A DNA stretch of 64,000 nt. It comes from Rhodocyclaceae bacterium. Its GTDB lineage: Bacteria; Pseudomonadota; Gammaproteobacteria; Burkholderiales; Rhodocyclaceae. Positions within the stretch are counted from its first letter, which is position 1. Each line of letters opens with the position of its first letter. Under the pieces are notes generated by a model. It worked only from the letters and a program-made list of their open reading frames with translations, was not told where the DNA came from and searched no databases. Below are positions 50,773-58,676 of this stretch, piece by piece. Location of the stretch: assembly GCA_006218025.1 (NCBI GenBank), contig VBWA01000008.1, positions 124,001 to 188,000 of the forward strand. The letters run 5' to 3'. The position numbers and the translations under genes are program-made.

Positions 50773-51984
50773 TCAGATGTTGGCTGACTTCGGTTCAATT
50801 CCTCCTTCGGGAATTGAACCGGCGTCCGTGGCCCAGAATGTCGAAACGGCCTTGCCGCCGGAGTCGAGTTCGGTGTCCGGCATCCAGCGGCCGTAGGTCT
50901 TGCGGATCATGGCCCAATCGCTGTGACCCATCTGCTGGGCGACCCACATGGGGTGTTCGCCGGCCGAGAGCATCATGCTGGCGTAGGTGTGGCGCGTCTG
51001 GTAGGGGTAGCGGTAGCGGATGCCGGCCCGCTTGAGTGCCGGCGCCCACATGGTTTTGCGGATCGGCTGGTCGCCGGTCCAGCGCTTGCCGTTGCGCGGG
51101 TTCTGGAATATCTCGGCATCGTTCAGGAAGGTGAAGGCTTTCTGGTCCTTGAGGGCGGCGAGCGCAGGGGCGAGCAGTCTGACATCGCGCACGCCGGCGC
51201 GGGTTTTGGTGGTCTCGACGGTATCCTTGGCGGCCTGCGTCGAGGCTTTGCTGATGCGGACGATGCCGCGGATGAAGTCGACGTCGCCCCAGTTGAGGGC
51301 GACGAGTTCGGAGGTGCGCAGGCCGGTCCAGAAGGCGAACTGCACCAGATTGCGTGCCTGGCCTTCGAGCCTGGCCAGAATGGCGGTCTGTTCTTCCTGG
51401 GTGAATGGGTCGATGTCGTCCTGCGCGTCGGTGGGGGCGGCGGCTTTTTCATAGGTCCAGCCAGCGAGCGGGTTGGCGGCGATCAGTTCGTCTTCGAAGG
51501 CTTCCTGTAGGGCAGCGCGGAAGACGCTCAGGATGTTGGCGATGCGTTTGTTGCCGGCTTCAAGGGTGGCGGCCCAGGTCTTGATTTCCGAGCGCTTCAA
51601 TTCGGCGATCGGGCGATCACCAAATTGCGGAATCAGGATCCCGTCGATGGTCTTGCGGTAGTCGTTGCAGGTGCTGGCCTTGAGTTGCGGTTTCTTTGCC
51701 GCGAGCCATGTATCGAGGTGCTTTTCTACCGTGAGCGCTTTGCCGCTGCGGGCGGCAAACTGCTTGGCCTTGGACGAATCGGGGAATGTGGTCAGATAGT
51801 CGAATGTGCCTGTTGAAATGGCGTGAAGGATTGCAGCTCGGTGTTGCGCCGCACGCTTCAGGTTAGCGGGGCTGGGCTCAAGCCTGATCCTCTCTCGGCA
51901 GCGGCCACCCTGGTAGTAAAAGTCGATTTCGATGGTTGACTTCGAGCTGGCCCGAACACCGTCGAATTTGCGCTCTCCACCCAT
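50773..51984 (-). CDS. int: Tyrosine-family phage/ICE integrase
   Basis: A 403-residue recombinase. The N-terminus (about 8-45, KFDGVRASSKSTIEIDFYYQGGRCRERI) is the DUF3596-type arm-binding domain, then a SAM-like core-binding domain, then the catalytic domain with R in TGLRTSEL, HTYAS in TRHTYASMML, GHSDWAMIRKTYGRW and the nucleophile Y364. The gene's last codons run toward the attachment site and include a 12-bp inverted repeat with T-arm-like sequence. Its start overlaps the excisionase gene by 127 bases. Confidence 0.94.
   Translation of the reverse strand: MGGERKFDGVRASSKSTIEIDFYYQGGRCRERIRLEPSPANLKRAAQHRAAILHAISTGTFDYLTTFPDSSKAKQFAARSGKALTVEKHLDTWLAAKKPQLKASTCNDYRKTIDGILIPQFGDRPIAELKRSEIKTWAATLEAGNKRIANILSVFRAALQEAFEDELIAANPLAGWTYEKAAAPTDAQDDIDPFTQEEQTAILARLEGQARNLVQFAFWTGLRTSELVALNWGDVDFIRGIVRISKASTQAAKDTVETTKTRAGVRDVRLLAPALAALKDQKAFTFLNDAEIFQNPRNGKRWTGDQPIRKTMWAPALKRAGIRYRYPYQTRHTYASMMLSAGEHPMWVAQQMGHSDWAMIRKTYGRWMPDTELDSGGKAVSTFWATDAGSIPEGGIEPKSANI
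50791..50821. repeat. 12-bp inverted repeat in the integrase 3' end
   Basis: CGGTTCAATTCC (50791-50802) and GGAATTGAACCG (50810-50821). It contains the same GGTTCAATTCC T-arm core as the nearby RNA-gene remnant, so it may be a second recombination or arm site. Confidence 0.6.
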
Positions 51985-52148
51985 TCGTTGTACCCCTCGA
52001 CATCAATCAGCACCCGGCCATCCGGGGCGCGCTTGAATTCCAATCCTTCGCGCCATACGCCGTCGCGCACCTTGGTGCGGATCGCGTCCGGAGTATAGCC
52101 CGACCAATCCGCGAAGCGCTTGATGGTCATGTAGCGAACGGCGATCAT
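51858..52148 (-). CDS. Excisionase-like small DNA-binding protein
   Basis: A 96-residue protein. MTIKRFADWSGYTPDAIRTKVRDGVWREGLEFKRAPDGRVLIDVEGYNEWVE is a winged-helix excisionase pattern known beside integrases of this type. The 3' part overlaps the integrase start in another frame. It should bias recombination toward excision and may regulate int. Confidence 0.85.
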   Translation of the reverse strand: MIAVRYMTIKRFADWSGYTPDAIRTKVRDGVWREGLEFKRAPDGRVLIDVEGYNEWVESANSTVFGPARSQPSKSTFTTRVAAAERGSGLSPAPLT

Positions 52149-52237
52149 TGTGCGGCCCAGTAGTAACTTGTGACGTGTAAATCTAATCCGACCGTACTGC
52201 TTTTCTGGGGCTCAAAAGCGCACAGACCGGGCGCATT

Positions 52238-53950
52238 TCAAATTAGGCCCGCTTCCTCCAGAAATCGCGACTCAACGCCCTCGTCCATGGCACTGCTGAG
52301 AATCAAGCGATTTTTTGCGCGAGTCATGCCGACGTACATCAGCCTGCGCTCTTCCTCTTCGGATGAATCGGTATGCGGAAGATTTCCATCCTCGGTGCCC
52401 ATGATCCACACGTTGTCGAACTCAAGCCCCTTGCAGGAATGGAGAGTCATCAGATGGATTCCAGCTGACTTCTGCTTGTTGTCGGCTGTCGTAAGGAACC
52501 GCAAGCGCTGCCCCAGTGATCCGGACAGTTTGGCGACGGATGACTCCAGTCGATTCAGCATGGCAACCTGCTGATCGTTCTTGCAGTGAGGTAGAAGCCA
52601 GGCTGATACTCCATGCACCACCAGTTCAACCCGGCCTTTTCTCGCTTGCTCGGTCCATGACGAGAAACCGGCCAGCAATCCCGCCACTCGCTGGTGGTGA
52701 TCGCCTTCGGGGCCACGCAATTCGAGGATCTTGGTGAGGTACTGCATGCAATCACCTTCACCTTGAACTTCGCGTGAATTCAAGTAGGCAGGGGCCACCC
52801 CGGCAAAGGCCAGTGCATTCGCGGCGCCTGTCCAGCCACCATCGAGCACGCTACGCTGGATACCCAGAAAGGCGCTTCCGAGTTTTCGGTCCCATATCCT
52901 CTTGCCCCCGGTACGTTTGTACGGGATACCCGATCCGCTGAGGCAAATCTCGATTGGATCCAGCTGACTATTGGTTCGCCCGAGAATCCCCCATTCGGCG
53001 TCGATGCCGAGCGTCCTGATCCGGTCCGCCACAATATCGGCCTCATCCCAGCGGTCAGAGGCTCTGACTATCTGGATATCGCCTGTGGATGTCCTGAACG
53101 CCTCTATGCGCTTCGGCGCTCGCTCCTTGTTGTGGGCGATCAGCTTTGCGGCATGATCCAGAATGTTAGGTGCGCAGCGGTAATTCAGCGGCAGGGTTGT
53201 CTCAGTCGATGCCAGGGTCTCGGTGACCTCGATCAGACCTGCATACCCCATGGCATGCCGGAAGGCGTACAGACTTTGATCATCATCCCCGACCAGGGTG
53301 ACCTCGATGCCGGCGAGGCCGTGAGCTTTCACCCATGCCACCTGCACTTCATCCATATCCTGAGCTTCGTCGACCAGCAGCCAGCGGATGGGCAGGGTCA
53401 GCAACTCGCCGGATTTGATTTTCTGGACAGCCGACAGCACGATGTCCGCGAAGTCCATCGCGCCCTCGGATGCGAGCGTGTCCTGGTAGGCGATATAGAT
53501 CGCCTCGATGCCTGGGTCCGCAAAGAGTGGCGTTCTGATCCTCGCCTTTGCACTATCGATGTTTTTGACGACATCCTCGAACGTCGCTTCGATCGGATGC
53601 TGGGCCATGCATCGGCGCAGTACCGCCATCCTTTCTCCATCTGACAGCAGGCGCTTCGGTTTCTGGCCACGTGGCAATCGCCTGAGCTGCGAGAGTGCGA
53701 TGGAGTGAAAAGTTCCCACCGCGAGACGCCGCGCAACATCGGCACCACAGGACGGAAGGATACGTGCCTTGAGTTCCTCGGCCGCGTCTCGAGTGAAGGT
53801 GACGGCGCACAAGCGTCCCTTGTCATGCGATGCAAGCAACCAAATGGCTCGCTCGGAAAGTACGCGAGTTTTACCGGAGCCAGGACATGCAAGAACAGTG
53901 CAGTGGCCGACGGTGGAAACCGCACGCTCCTGGTGCGGATTCAGGTCCAC
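52238..53950 (-). CDS. UvrD/Rep-like superfamily I helicase
   Basis: A GTG start directly after the previous stop gives 570 residues. Motifs: Q (LNPHQERAV), Walker A ACPGSGKTRVL, Ia VTFTRDAAEEL, II LLVDEAQDMDEVQ, III VGDDDQSLYAFRHA, IV-like PLNYRCAPNI, V TLHSCKGLEFDNVWI and VI RRLMYVGMTRAKNRL. It is a 3'-5' DNA helicase, probably for replication or repair of the element. It is transcribed with the upstream 212-residue protein gene, away from the plus-strand recombination genes. Confidence 0.92.
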   Translation of the reverse strand: MDLNPHQERAVSTVGHCTVLACPGSGKTRVLSERAIWLLASHDKGRLCAVTFTRDAAEELKARILPSCGADVARRLAVGTFHSIALSQLRRLPRGQKPKRLLSDGERMAVLRRCMAQHPIEATFEDVVKNIDSAKARIRTPLFADPGIEAIYIAYQDTLASEGAMDFADIVLSAVQKIKSGELLTLPIRWLLVDEAQDMDEVQVAWVKAHGLAGIEVTLVGDDDQSLYAFRHAMGYAGLIEVTETLASTETTLPLNYRCAPNILDHAAKLIAHNKERAPKRIEAFRTSTGDIQIVRASDRWDEADIVADRIRTLGIDAEWGILGRTNSQLDPIEICLSGSGIPYKRTGGKRIWDRKLGSAFLGIQRSVLDGGWTGAANALAFAGVAPAYLNSREVQGEGDCMQYLTKILELRGPEGDHHQRVAGLLAGFSSWTEQARKGRVELVVHGVSAWLLPHCKNDQQVAMLNRLESSVAKLSGSLGQRLRFLTTADNKQKSAGIHLMTLHSCKGLEFDNVWIMGTEDGNLPHTDSSEEEERRLMYVGMTRAKNRLILSSAMDEGVESRFLEEAGLI

Positions 53951-54589
53951 CTATGCAACGAGAGCGGATACAGGCGATTCCGTTTCCGTTGGGGTTACGG
54001 CAATGGCTGGGGATGCTGAATCAGTCTCGGCTACACGGCTAGTGTTTTTTCGGGCGGCGATGCTCGCTCGACTGGCCAGACCGCGAAAGCCCCCGGCAAT
54101 GCGCAAGAGGCGGCGCTTCCATTCATACAGGCTGCTGGAATAGTTTCCGTCCGGGATCGAACCCGATAACCAAAGGGTGTCGAATTTTCCAACCAATCCA
54201 TCAAACTCGCGGATGAGTCCGATGTAGCGGACTGCGCGAGGAGAGGTGATCCTGGCCTCAAGCTCCTTCGGGTTCGAGTAGGTGACGCCGGCAAACTCGA
54301 TACCGTTTGCATCGGCCAGCTTTTCAAGTCGAGCCACCTCGGTACGCATGTCTTCGAACATCTTGTCCAGGCGATCATCAACAATCGTCTCTACCTCGCG
54401 CGCCTGCTCGTCAGTGCCAATGACACGCAACACGACTGACAGAGAGAAAATTGCATTTGCGCAAAGCTCGAATCCCCGATCAAACACCTGCTGGGCATGA
54501 AGAGAATGAAGTCTTACCTTCTGCGTGAAGTAGGGCCGACTGATGTCGTGTGACGCAGATGGAATGAACGCGGGCGGCCTGGTTGCCAT
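53951..54589 (-). CDS. Integrative-element protein, tentatively DUF1845/AcaB-like
   Basis: A 212-residue soluble helical protein. TQKVRLHSLHAQQVFDRGF, then DDRLDKMFEDMRTEVARLEKLADANGIE and a segment ending in YIGLIREFDGLVGKFDTLWLSGSI, resemble in layout the DUF1845/PFL_4669 proteins of integrating conjugative elements (relatives of the AcaB regulator). The match is by pattern only. Its stop codon abuts the helicase's GTG, so they form an operon. Confidence 0.5.
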   Translation of the reverse strand: MATRPPAFIPSASHDISRPYFTQKVRLHSLHAQQVFDRGFELCANAIFSLSVVLRVIGTDEQAREVETIVDDRLDKMFEDMRTEVARLEKLADANGIEFAGVTYSNPKELEARITSPRAVRYIGLIREFDGLVGKFDTLWLSGSIPDGNYSSSLYEWKRRLLRIAGGFRGLASRASIAARKNTSRVAETDSASPAIAVTPTETESPVSALVA

Positions 54590-54811
54590 CTATGAACTCC
54601 TGGTGAGATAGGCTCATGCTACAAAACCAGGCGCCGGAATCGAATGCGAAAAGCGCACAAAAGTGCACCGTCTGGCGGTTGCAAATCAGAAACGGCTCAG
54701 TGAAAATGGCTCCACATTCGTTGTGCCTAGTGCCATCGATGAAGCGGTAGCTGGCCGCTGGAAACAATCAGCATTTACGTGCCGTTCATGCCAGTGCGTG
54801 GCGGTATTCAT
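54590..54811 (+). promoter_or_regulatory. Divergent control region of the integrated element
   Basis: The region separates the minus-strand helicase operon from the plus-strand recombination operon. At 54744-54775 it holds GCGGTAGCTGGCCGCT with AAACAATCAGCA, a block repeated before other genes at 55837, 58549 and 61436. No gene is seen. Confidence 0.5.
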
Positions 54812-54868
54812 CAACCCCTGCGGGATGCCCATCCCGCAATGGGGAAAGGTGTTTCCAGGGGTTTTTAC
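54812..54868 (+). promoter_or_regulatory. Structured leader, radC-RNA-like, copy 1
   Basis: Outer stem AACCCCT/AGGGGTT encloses two perfect hairpins: GCGGGAT-GCCC-ATCCCGC (54820-54837) and GGAAA-GGTG-TTTCC (54843-54856). A GGAGG and ATG follow. It resembles the radC RNA motif found upstream of DNA-processing genes of mobile elements. Confidence 0.65.
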
Positions 54869-54879
54869 CTGGAGGCATC

Positions 54880-55239
54880 ATGGAAAAAGTTCTTCTGGTT
54901 GCATCGCTTATCGGGACAGTCCATCTTTTCCTGCTTGCTGTTGGCAGGTTCGGACACCTGGCATTTTCACCGCCGGTGGCCACACCTGAACACTGGCCCG
55001 GCGCGCAAAAGATCCCCGAATGGCACCGATCCGTGTCCGCGTCCTCGCTTGCCAGTCATGACGATGGCGAGGAGGACTGGTCGAAGTACGACGTACCTGC
55101 CTTTATTCGGCGCGGTATTCCGATGCCGAAGCTGGACGTCGTCCAACCGAAAAAGCCGGCCAAAAGAAAGAAGGCCGTCAAAAAGTCGCAAGTTGTTGCT
55201 CCCACCGAAACCGAAGCCCGGTTTGAAGTGGTGCTCTAA
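54880..55239 (+). CDS. Membrane-anchored small protein with FtsZ-tail-like motif
   Basis: A 119-residue protein after GGAGG. Residues 3-25 (KVLLVASLIGTVHLFLLAVGRFG) form one membrane helix, followed by an acidic linker and, at about residues 70-82, YDVPAFIRRGIPMPK. DVPAFIRR closely resembles the conserved C-terminal peptide of FtsZ (DIPAFLRKQ type), which binds FtsA, ZipA and other division factors. A lysine-rich stretch (KKPAKRKKAVKK) precedes the end. I know no family for it. It is the first plus-strand gene of the element and follows a structured leader. Confidence 0.7.
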   Translation: MEKVLLVASLIGTVHLFLLAVGRFGHLAFSPPVATPEHWPGAQKIPEWHRSVSASSLASHDDGEEDWSKYDVPAFIRRGIPMPKLDVVQPKKPAKRKKAVKKSQVVAPTETEARFEVVL

Positions 55240-55259
55240 CTCGACACTCTGAAGCGATT

Positions 55260-55320
55260 CAAACCCATGCGGGGATACTTTCCCCGCCTGGGGCCTGGTG
55301 TCTCCGCATCTTTTTCAAGG
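55260..55320 (+). promoter_or_regulatory. Structured leader, radC-RNA-like, copy 2
   Basis: AAACCC, then the perfect hairpin GCGGGGA-TACTT-TCCCCGC (55269-55287), then GGGGCCTGGTGTCTCC. It lies directly before the first 26-residue gene. Confidence 0.55.
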
Positions 55321-55327
55321 AGACATC

Positions 55328-55408
55328 ATGGAACTCGTTCTTATCGCGTGCTGCATTAGTGGCTTCGTCATCAGTCGTCCGATCATTCGGGCGCTGGGTC
55401 TGCGCTAA
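55328..55408 (+). CDS. 26-residue membrane peptide, copy 1
   Basis: ATG to TAA, with GGAG before the start. MELVLIACC starts a single hydrophobic helix and the end is SGFVISRPIIRALGLR, a basic amphipathic tail. A second gene (55554-55637) encodes nearly the same tail, which supports translation of both. The family is not recognised. It may be a small inner-membrane regulator; possible toxicity is untested. Confidence 0.65.
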   Translation: MELVLIACCISGFVISRPIIRALGLR

Positions 55409-55435
55409 ACCAGCACCAACCTCGCCTGTGGGAAT

Positions 55436-55481
55436 CCCGCAGGCCTAAAGATTTTCGAAAGAGAGTCCTTAGGCCTGCGGG
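55436..55481 (+). other. 13-bp hairpin between the two micro-genes
   Basis: CCCGCAGGCCTAA (55436-55448) and TTAGGCCTGCGGG (55469-55481) pair perfectly around 20 bases. No T-run follows. It lies in the spacer between the two small peptide genes. Confidence 0.7.
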
Positions 55482-55553
55482 GTTGTTACGGGCGCGCATC
55501 AAGCCTGGCAACTCGTGTGGGGTTCATTCATCAACCCGACAAGGAGCCTAGCC

Positions 55554-55637
55554 ATGATATTTCTGATACTCGCGATGTGTGCCGTTTCTGGTTTCATCAT
55601 CAGCCGCCCCATCGTTCGCGCGCTGGGGCTGCGATGA
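55554..55637 (+). CDS. 27-residue membrane peptide, copy 2
   Basis: ATG to TGA, preceded by AAGGAG. MIFLILAMCAV is hydrophobic and SGFIISRPIVRALGLR matches copy 1 with two conservative changes (V to I, I to V). The DNA differs at many third positions, so the peptide, not only the DNA, is conserved. The GGGTT/AACCC element in its leader (55519-55537) may be a short version of the radC-like structure. Confidence 0.65.
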   Translation: MIFLILAMCAVSGFIISRPIVRALGLR

Positions 55638-55972
55638 CGACTGGCACCTGTCGTCAAGATGCGTCTCACCCCTTGATCGTCAGGCATCACGCAAACCGGA
55701 TATTGTGGTTTGCGTGATGCGTGATCCACCTATCCCGCGCTTTGGTGCGGGCTTTCCAGAACTCATCGCGCGGTGTGCTGCGGTGTGCTGCGGAAAGCCA
55801 GATTGTCGCTTCTGGGTAACCAGGAGCATCAAGAGGCGGTAGCTGGCCGCTCGAAACAAACAGCCATTAGCGACAGTCAGGCAACTGCCTGTCATTACCA
55901 ACCCCGCCAGGGACGCATGTTCCCGGCAGGGAATGAGTGCCTTCAGCGGGAATCTTGCCTCTGGAGGTAGAA
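55638..55972 (+). promoter_or_regulatory. Composite leader region A (335 bp without a gene)
   Basis: Three parts are seen. A 14-bp hairpin GCATCACGCAAACC / GGTTTGCGTGATGC lies at 55684-55720. From about 55734 comes a module shared with 58443 and 61346: a GC hairpin, GCTTTCCAG and its partner GCGGAAAGC, then GCGGTAGCTGGCCGCT and AAACAAACAGC. The radC-like core (55899-55961) has CAACCCCGCC, CATGTTCCCGGCAGGG and a GGAGG. The recE-like gene follows. Confidence 0.65.
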
Positions 55973-56926
55973 ATGCTTATAGAAACTCAAGTCGGCCTTC
56001 TGTCGATGGCGTCCGAGGAGTACCACCGCAACAAGGACGCTGTCGGGCATTCAAGCCTTGTGCGGATCATGCGGTCCCCGGCGCATTTTCAGGAATACGT
56101 CACCCATCCGCCCGAGCCGACCCCGGCAATGGCATTTGGTACGGCCGTTCACTCCGCGGTTCTTGAGCCGGCCGCATTCGCTTCCGACTATGCGGTATTC
56201 GATGAGTCGCAACTCGAAGGTTCGTTGCAGTCGCTCGATGACTACAAGGCGGCGGCTGCGGAACTTGGTATCAAGGTCGGGAAGATGAAGAAGGAAGAGA
56301 TCAAGGACGCCATCAAGGTGGCCGACGTCGAGTCCAGATTTGTCTTTCGGGAGGATGCAATTGCCAGGTTATATGACGGCAAGCAAATCCTGACACCCAC
56401 CCTGATGATGGCCATCCGGTCCATTCAGGCAAGCATCTCTCGTCACATTGGCGCTTCGCGTTTGCTGGCGAACGGGATGGCTGAAATGTCCGGCTTCTGG
56501 AGTGATCCGGAGACCGGGCTCGGATGTAAGTGCCGACCGGACTGGCTTGCAATGGCCGAAGGAATCGTCACCGGCATCGTGGATGTAAAAACCTGCGTCG
56601 ATGCCTCGGCAGAGGGATTTGCTCGTTCAATCGCCACGCTCGGTTACGACCTGCAGGCGGCGTTCTATCAGGACGGCGTCAAGGCCATTACGGGCAGGAC
56701 GCTCCCGTTCTACTTCATCGCCGTCGAAAAGGACGCTCCGCAAGCGGCAGCGGTCTATCGGGCTAGCGAGGAGGTCATCGACGTCGGGCGCGCCAAGTTT
56801 CGCGGTGCGCTTCAGCTCCTGCAATGGTGTCGTGCGAACAACCGCTGGCCGGCGTATCAGCCAAACGGGGAGATCGAAACGATCGAATTGCCACGCTGGG
56901 CGGCGAACTTTGATCTGGAGAGCTGA
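55973..56926 (+). CDS. RecE/YqaJ-type PD-(D/E)XK exonuclease-like protein
   Basis: The ATG at 55973 after GGAGGT gives 317 residues. An early VGHSSLVRIMRSPAHFQEY and FGTAVHSAVLEPAAF are typical of the DUF3799/RecE C-terminal family. The nuclease core has CKCRPDWL and TGIVDVKTCVDAS, with the aspartates and lysine that bind metal, and a late ATLGYDLQAAFYQDG. It should resect double-stranded ends to give the substrate of the RecT-like annealase encoded two genes downstream. Confidence 0.88.
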   Translation: MLIETQVGLLSMASEEYHRNKDAVGHSSLVRIMRSPAHFQEYVTHPPEPTPAMAFGTAVHSAVLEPAAFASDYAVFDESQLEGSLQSLDDYKAAAAELGIKVGKMKKEEIKDAIKVADVESRFVFREDAIARLYDGKQILTPTLMMAIRSIQASISRHIGASRLLANGMAEMSGFWSDPETGLGCKCRPDWLAMAEGIVTGIVDVKTCVDASAEGFARSIATLGYDLQAAFYQDGVKAITGRTLPFYFIAVEKDAPQAAAVYRASEEVIDVGRAKFRGALQLLQWCRANNRWPAYQPNGEIETIELPRWAANFDLES

Positions 56927-56927
56927 A

Positions 56928-57218
56928 ATGCCGAGCAATCCAATCGAGAAGGTCGCACCTTATCTCTACGAGGTCGGGGATCCGATTCTGTCGATCGCTG
57001 CCCGAGTGGAAGCAAAGGTGGATGCCCTCAAACAGGCGGAAGCCGAAGTTGTTCGTTGCAGACGCGCGCTCAAGGAAAGTCGCCGATTGCTCCTTGCCTG
57101 CGTCAAGCATAGCTATGTGGATTCGGAAATTGAAACCGCAGATGCGATGTGCAACCGACAGAAATTCCGTCCTCAGGCTATGCAAGCCCTCGCACCGAGG
57201 AATAGTCTGAAACGGTGA
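56928..57218 (+). CDS. Small hypothetical protein between the recE- and recT-like genes
   Basis: The ATG one base after the nuclease stop gives 96 residues. The sequence is helical with a likely coiled coil (AARVEAKVDALKQAEAEVVRCRRALKESRR). No family is recognised. Its position suggests a part in end-processing or just a passenger of the operon. Confidence 0.6.
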   Translation: MPSNPIEKVAPYLYEVGDPILSIAARVEAKVDALKQAEAEVVRCRRALKESRRLLLACVKHSYVDSEIETADAMCNRQKFRPQAMQALAPRNSLKR

Positions 57219-57233
57219 AGTAGCAGCAGTAAT

Positions 57234-57308
57234 CAACCCGGCGGGAATGCCATGTTCCCGCAAGGGGCGTGGTGTGACCGCCTTTTCTATTTATTGGAGG
57301 TCAATACC
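57234..57308 (+). promoter_or_regulatory. Structured leader, radC-RNA-like, copy 4 (before recT)
   Basis: CAACCCGGCGGGAA, loop TGCCATG, TTCCCGC (stem 57241-57261), then AAGGGGCGTGGTGTGACC and GGAGG before the recT ATG. The GTGGTG downstream may pair with the loop. Confidence 0.65.
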
Positions 57309-58436
57309 ATGTCACTGCAAGCCTTGAGAAACATCAATCGCAACACGCCCAACGATGCTGAGCAACCGAAAGGTTTCCCGGCCATGCTGGAACAGTTCAA
57401 GGGTGAAATTGCCCGCGCCCTGCCCAAGCACATCAATCCGGACCGCATGGCGCGCATTGCACTTACTGCATTCCGAATGACACCCAAGCTTGGAGAGTGT
57501 GATCCCCGCAGCGTATTCGCCGCGGTCATCCAGTCTTCGCAGATGGGGCTGGAAGTCGGTCTCATGGGGGAAGCGCATCTGGTGCCGTTTGGCAACCAGT
57601 GCCAGCTGATCCCCGGCTACACGGGCCTGATGAAGCTCGCTCGACAGTCCGGACTGGTTCAGGACATCTATGCTCACGAAGTCAGGGTGAATGACGTTTT
57701 TACCCTCAAGCTGGGCATGGAACGCAGTCTCGATCACGAGCCATTGACGACGCTGGGCGGCTTTCCTGCCGCCGACGACGAGCGTGGCGAGGTCGCCGGT
57801 TTCTATTCCGTCGCGGTGTTCAAGGATGGAAGTCGGACGTTTGTGGCGATGGGGCGCAAGGAGGTTGAAAAGATTCGCGATAACTCGCGAGGCTATCAGT
57901 CTGCCAAGCGATACAAGAAGGAGTCTGTATGGGATTCCGACTTTACGGCGATGGGCCTGAAGACAGCGATTCGTCGCTTGTGCAAATTCCTGCCCAAGTC
58001 ACCCGAACTGGCCTCTGCACTGGCGCTGGATGCTGCTGCGGAGCAGGGCAAGGCGCAAAACCTGAATTTGACCGATGTGATCGAGGGCAACTACGCACCG
58101 ATCATTGACGACGAGACGGGCGAGATCGCAGACGCCAAGCCGGTGACGGGCCGCGATGCCAGGCAATCCAGGCCGGGTGGCGATCCGGTTGAGGTGGCTG
58201 ACGCAACTGGAAAGAAGGTGAAAGTGGATGGCGTGTCTGCCATCGCTACCGACCCCTCCGGCCAGGAACCCAGCGCCAGGCTGAAAGCGATCTACGAACA
58301 GATGGCCAAGGCAACAAGCACGGAAGTGCTGGACGAGATTTATGTCCGCGCCGAAGGTGATCTGGATGGAGCCGAACTGGAGGCCTTGATGCGGGAATAC
58401 CGCACATGCAAGGCAGCCATCGGCCGACTGATCTAA
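57309..58436 (+). CDS. recT: RecT-family single-strand annealing protein
   Basis: The ATG at 57309 (spaced from GGAGG) gives 375 residues. LPKHINPDRMARIALTAFRMTPKLGECDPRSVFAAVIQSSQMGLEVG and AHLVPFGNQCQLIPGYTGLMKLARQSG are the RecT core; a C-terminal acidic linker and a 60-residue helical end follow. It anneals complementary single strands and, with the upstream nuclease, forms a RecET-like pair for recombination of the element. Confidence 0.95.
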   Translation: MSLQALRNINRNTPNDAEQPKGFPAMLEQFKGEIARALPKHINPDRMARIALTAFRMTPKLGECDPRSVFAAVIQSSQMGLEVGLMGEAHLVPFGNQCQLIPGYTGLMKLARQSGLVQDIYAHEVRVNDVFTLKLGMERSLDHEPLTTLGGFPAADDERGEVAGFYSVAVFKDGSRTFVAMGRKEVEKIRDNSRGYQSAKRYKKESVWDSDFTAMGLKTAIRRLCKFLPKSPELASALALDAAAEQGKAQNLNLTDVIEGNYAPIIDDETGEIADAKPVTGRDARQSRPGGDPVEVADATGKKVKVDGVSAIATDPSGQEPSARLKAIYEQMAKATSTEVLDEIYVRAEGDLDGAELEALMREYRTCKAAIGRLI

Positions 58437-58442
58437 ACCCCT

Positions 58443-58676
58443 CCCCGTGCTTCGGCACGGGGCTTTCCAGAGCATGGAGCGGTCCGTGCTGCGGAAAGCG
58501 AGTTATTCAAAATTGTTCCCCTGGCTATGCCAACGGGACATGAAGGTAGCTGGCCTTCTGAAACAAACAGCATCTGGCTGCAATCGGGAAACCGGTTGCC
58601 ATTAAAACCCCGCCGTGGGGCGCAAGCTCCCGGCAGGGAACGAGCGCCTCCGGCGGTTTTTCGTCTGGAGGTTGCA
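58443..58676 (+). promoter_or_regulatory. Composite leader region B
   Basis: CCCCGTGC-TTCG-GCACGGGG (58443-58462), then GCTTTCCAG, AGCATGGA/TCCGTGCT, GCGGAAAGC (58462-58499), the GGTAGCTGGCC block with AAACAAACAGCA, and a radC-like core (58605-58662) ending in GGCGGTTTTTCGTCTGGAGG. Confidence 0.65.

Noticed and set aside
54779-55252. Alternative plus-strand frame across the leader and the FtsZ-tail gene (157 codons)
   Set aside because: It starts inside the structured leader, lacks a ribosome site and is out of frame with the gene that has GGAGG and a membrane helix.
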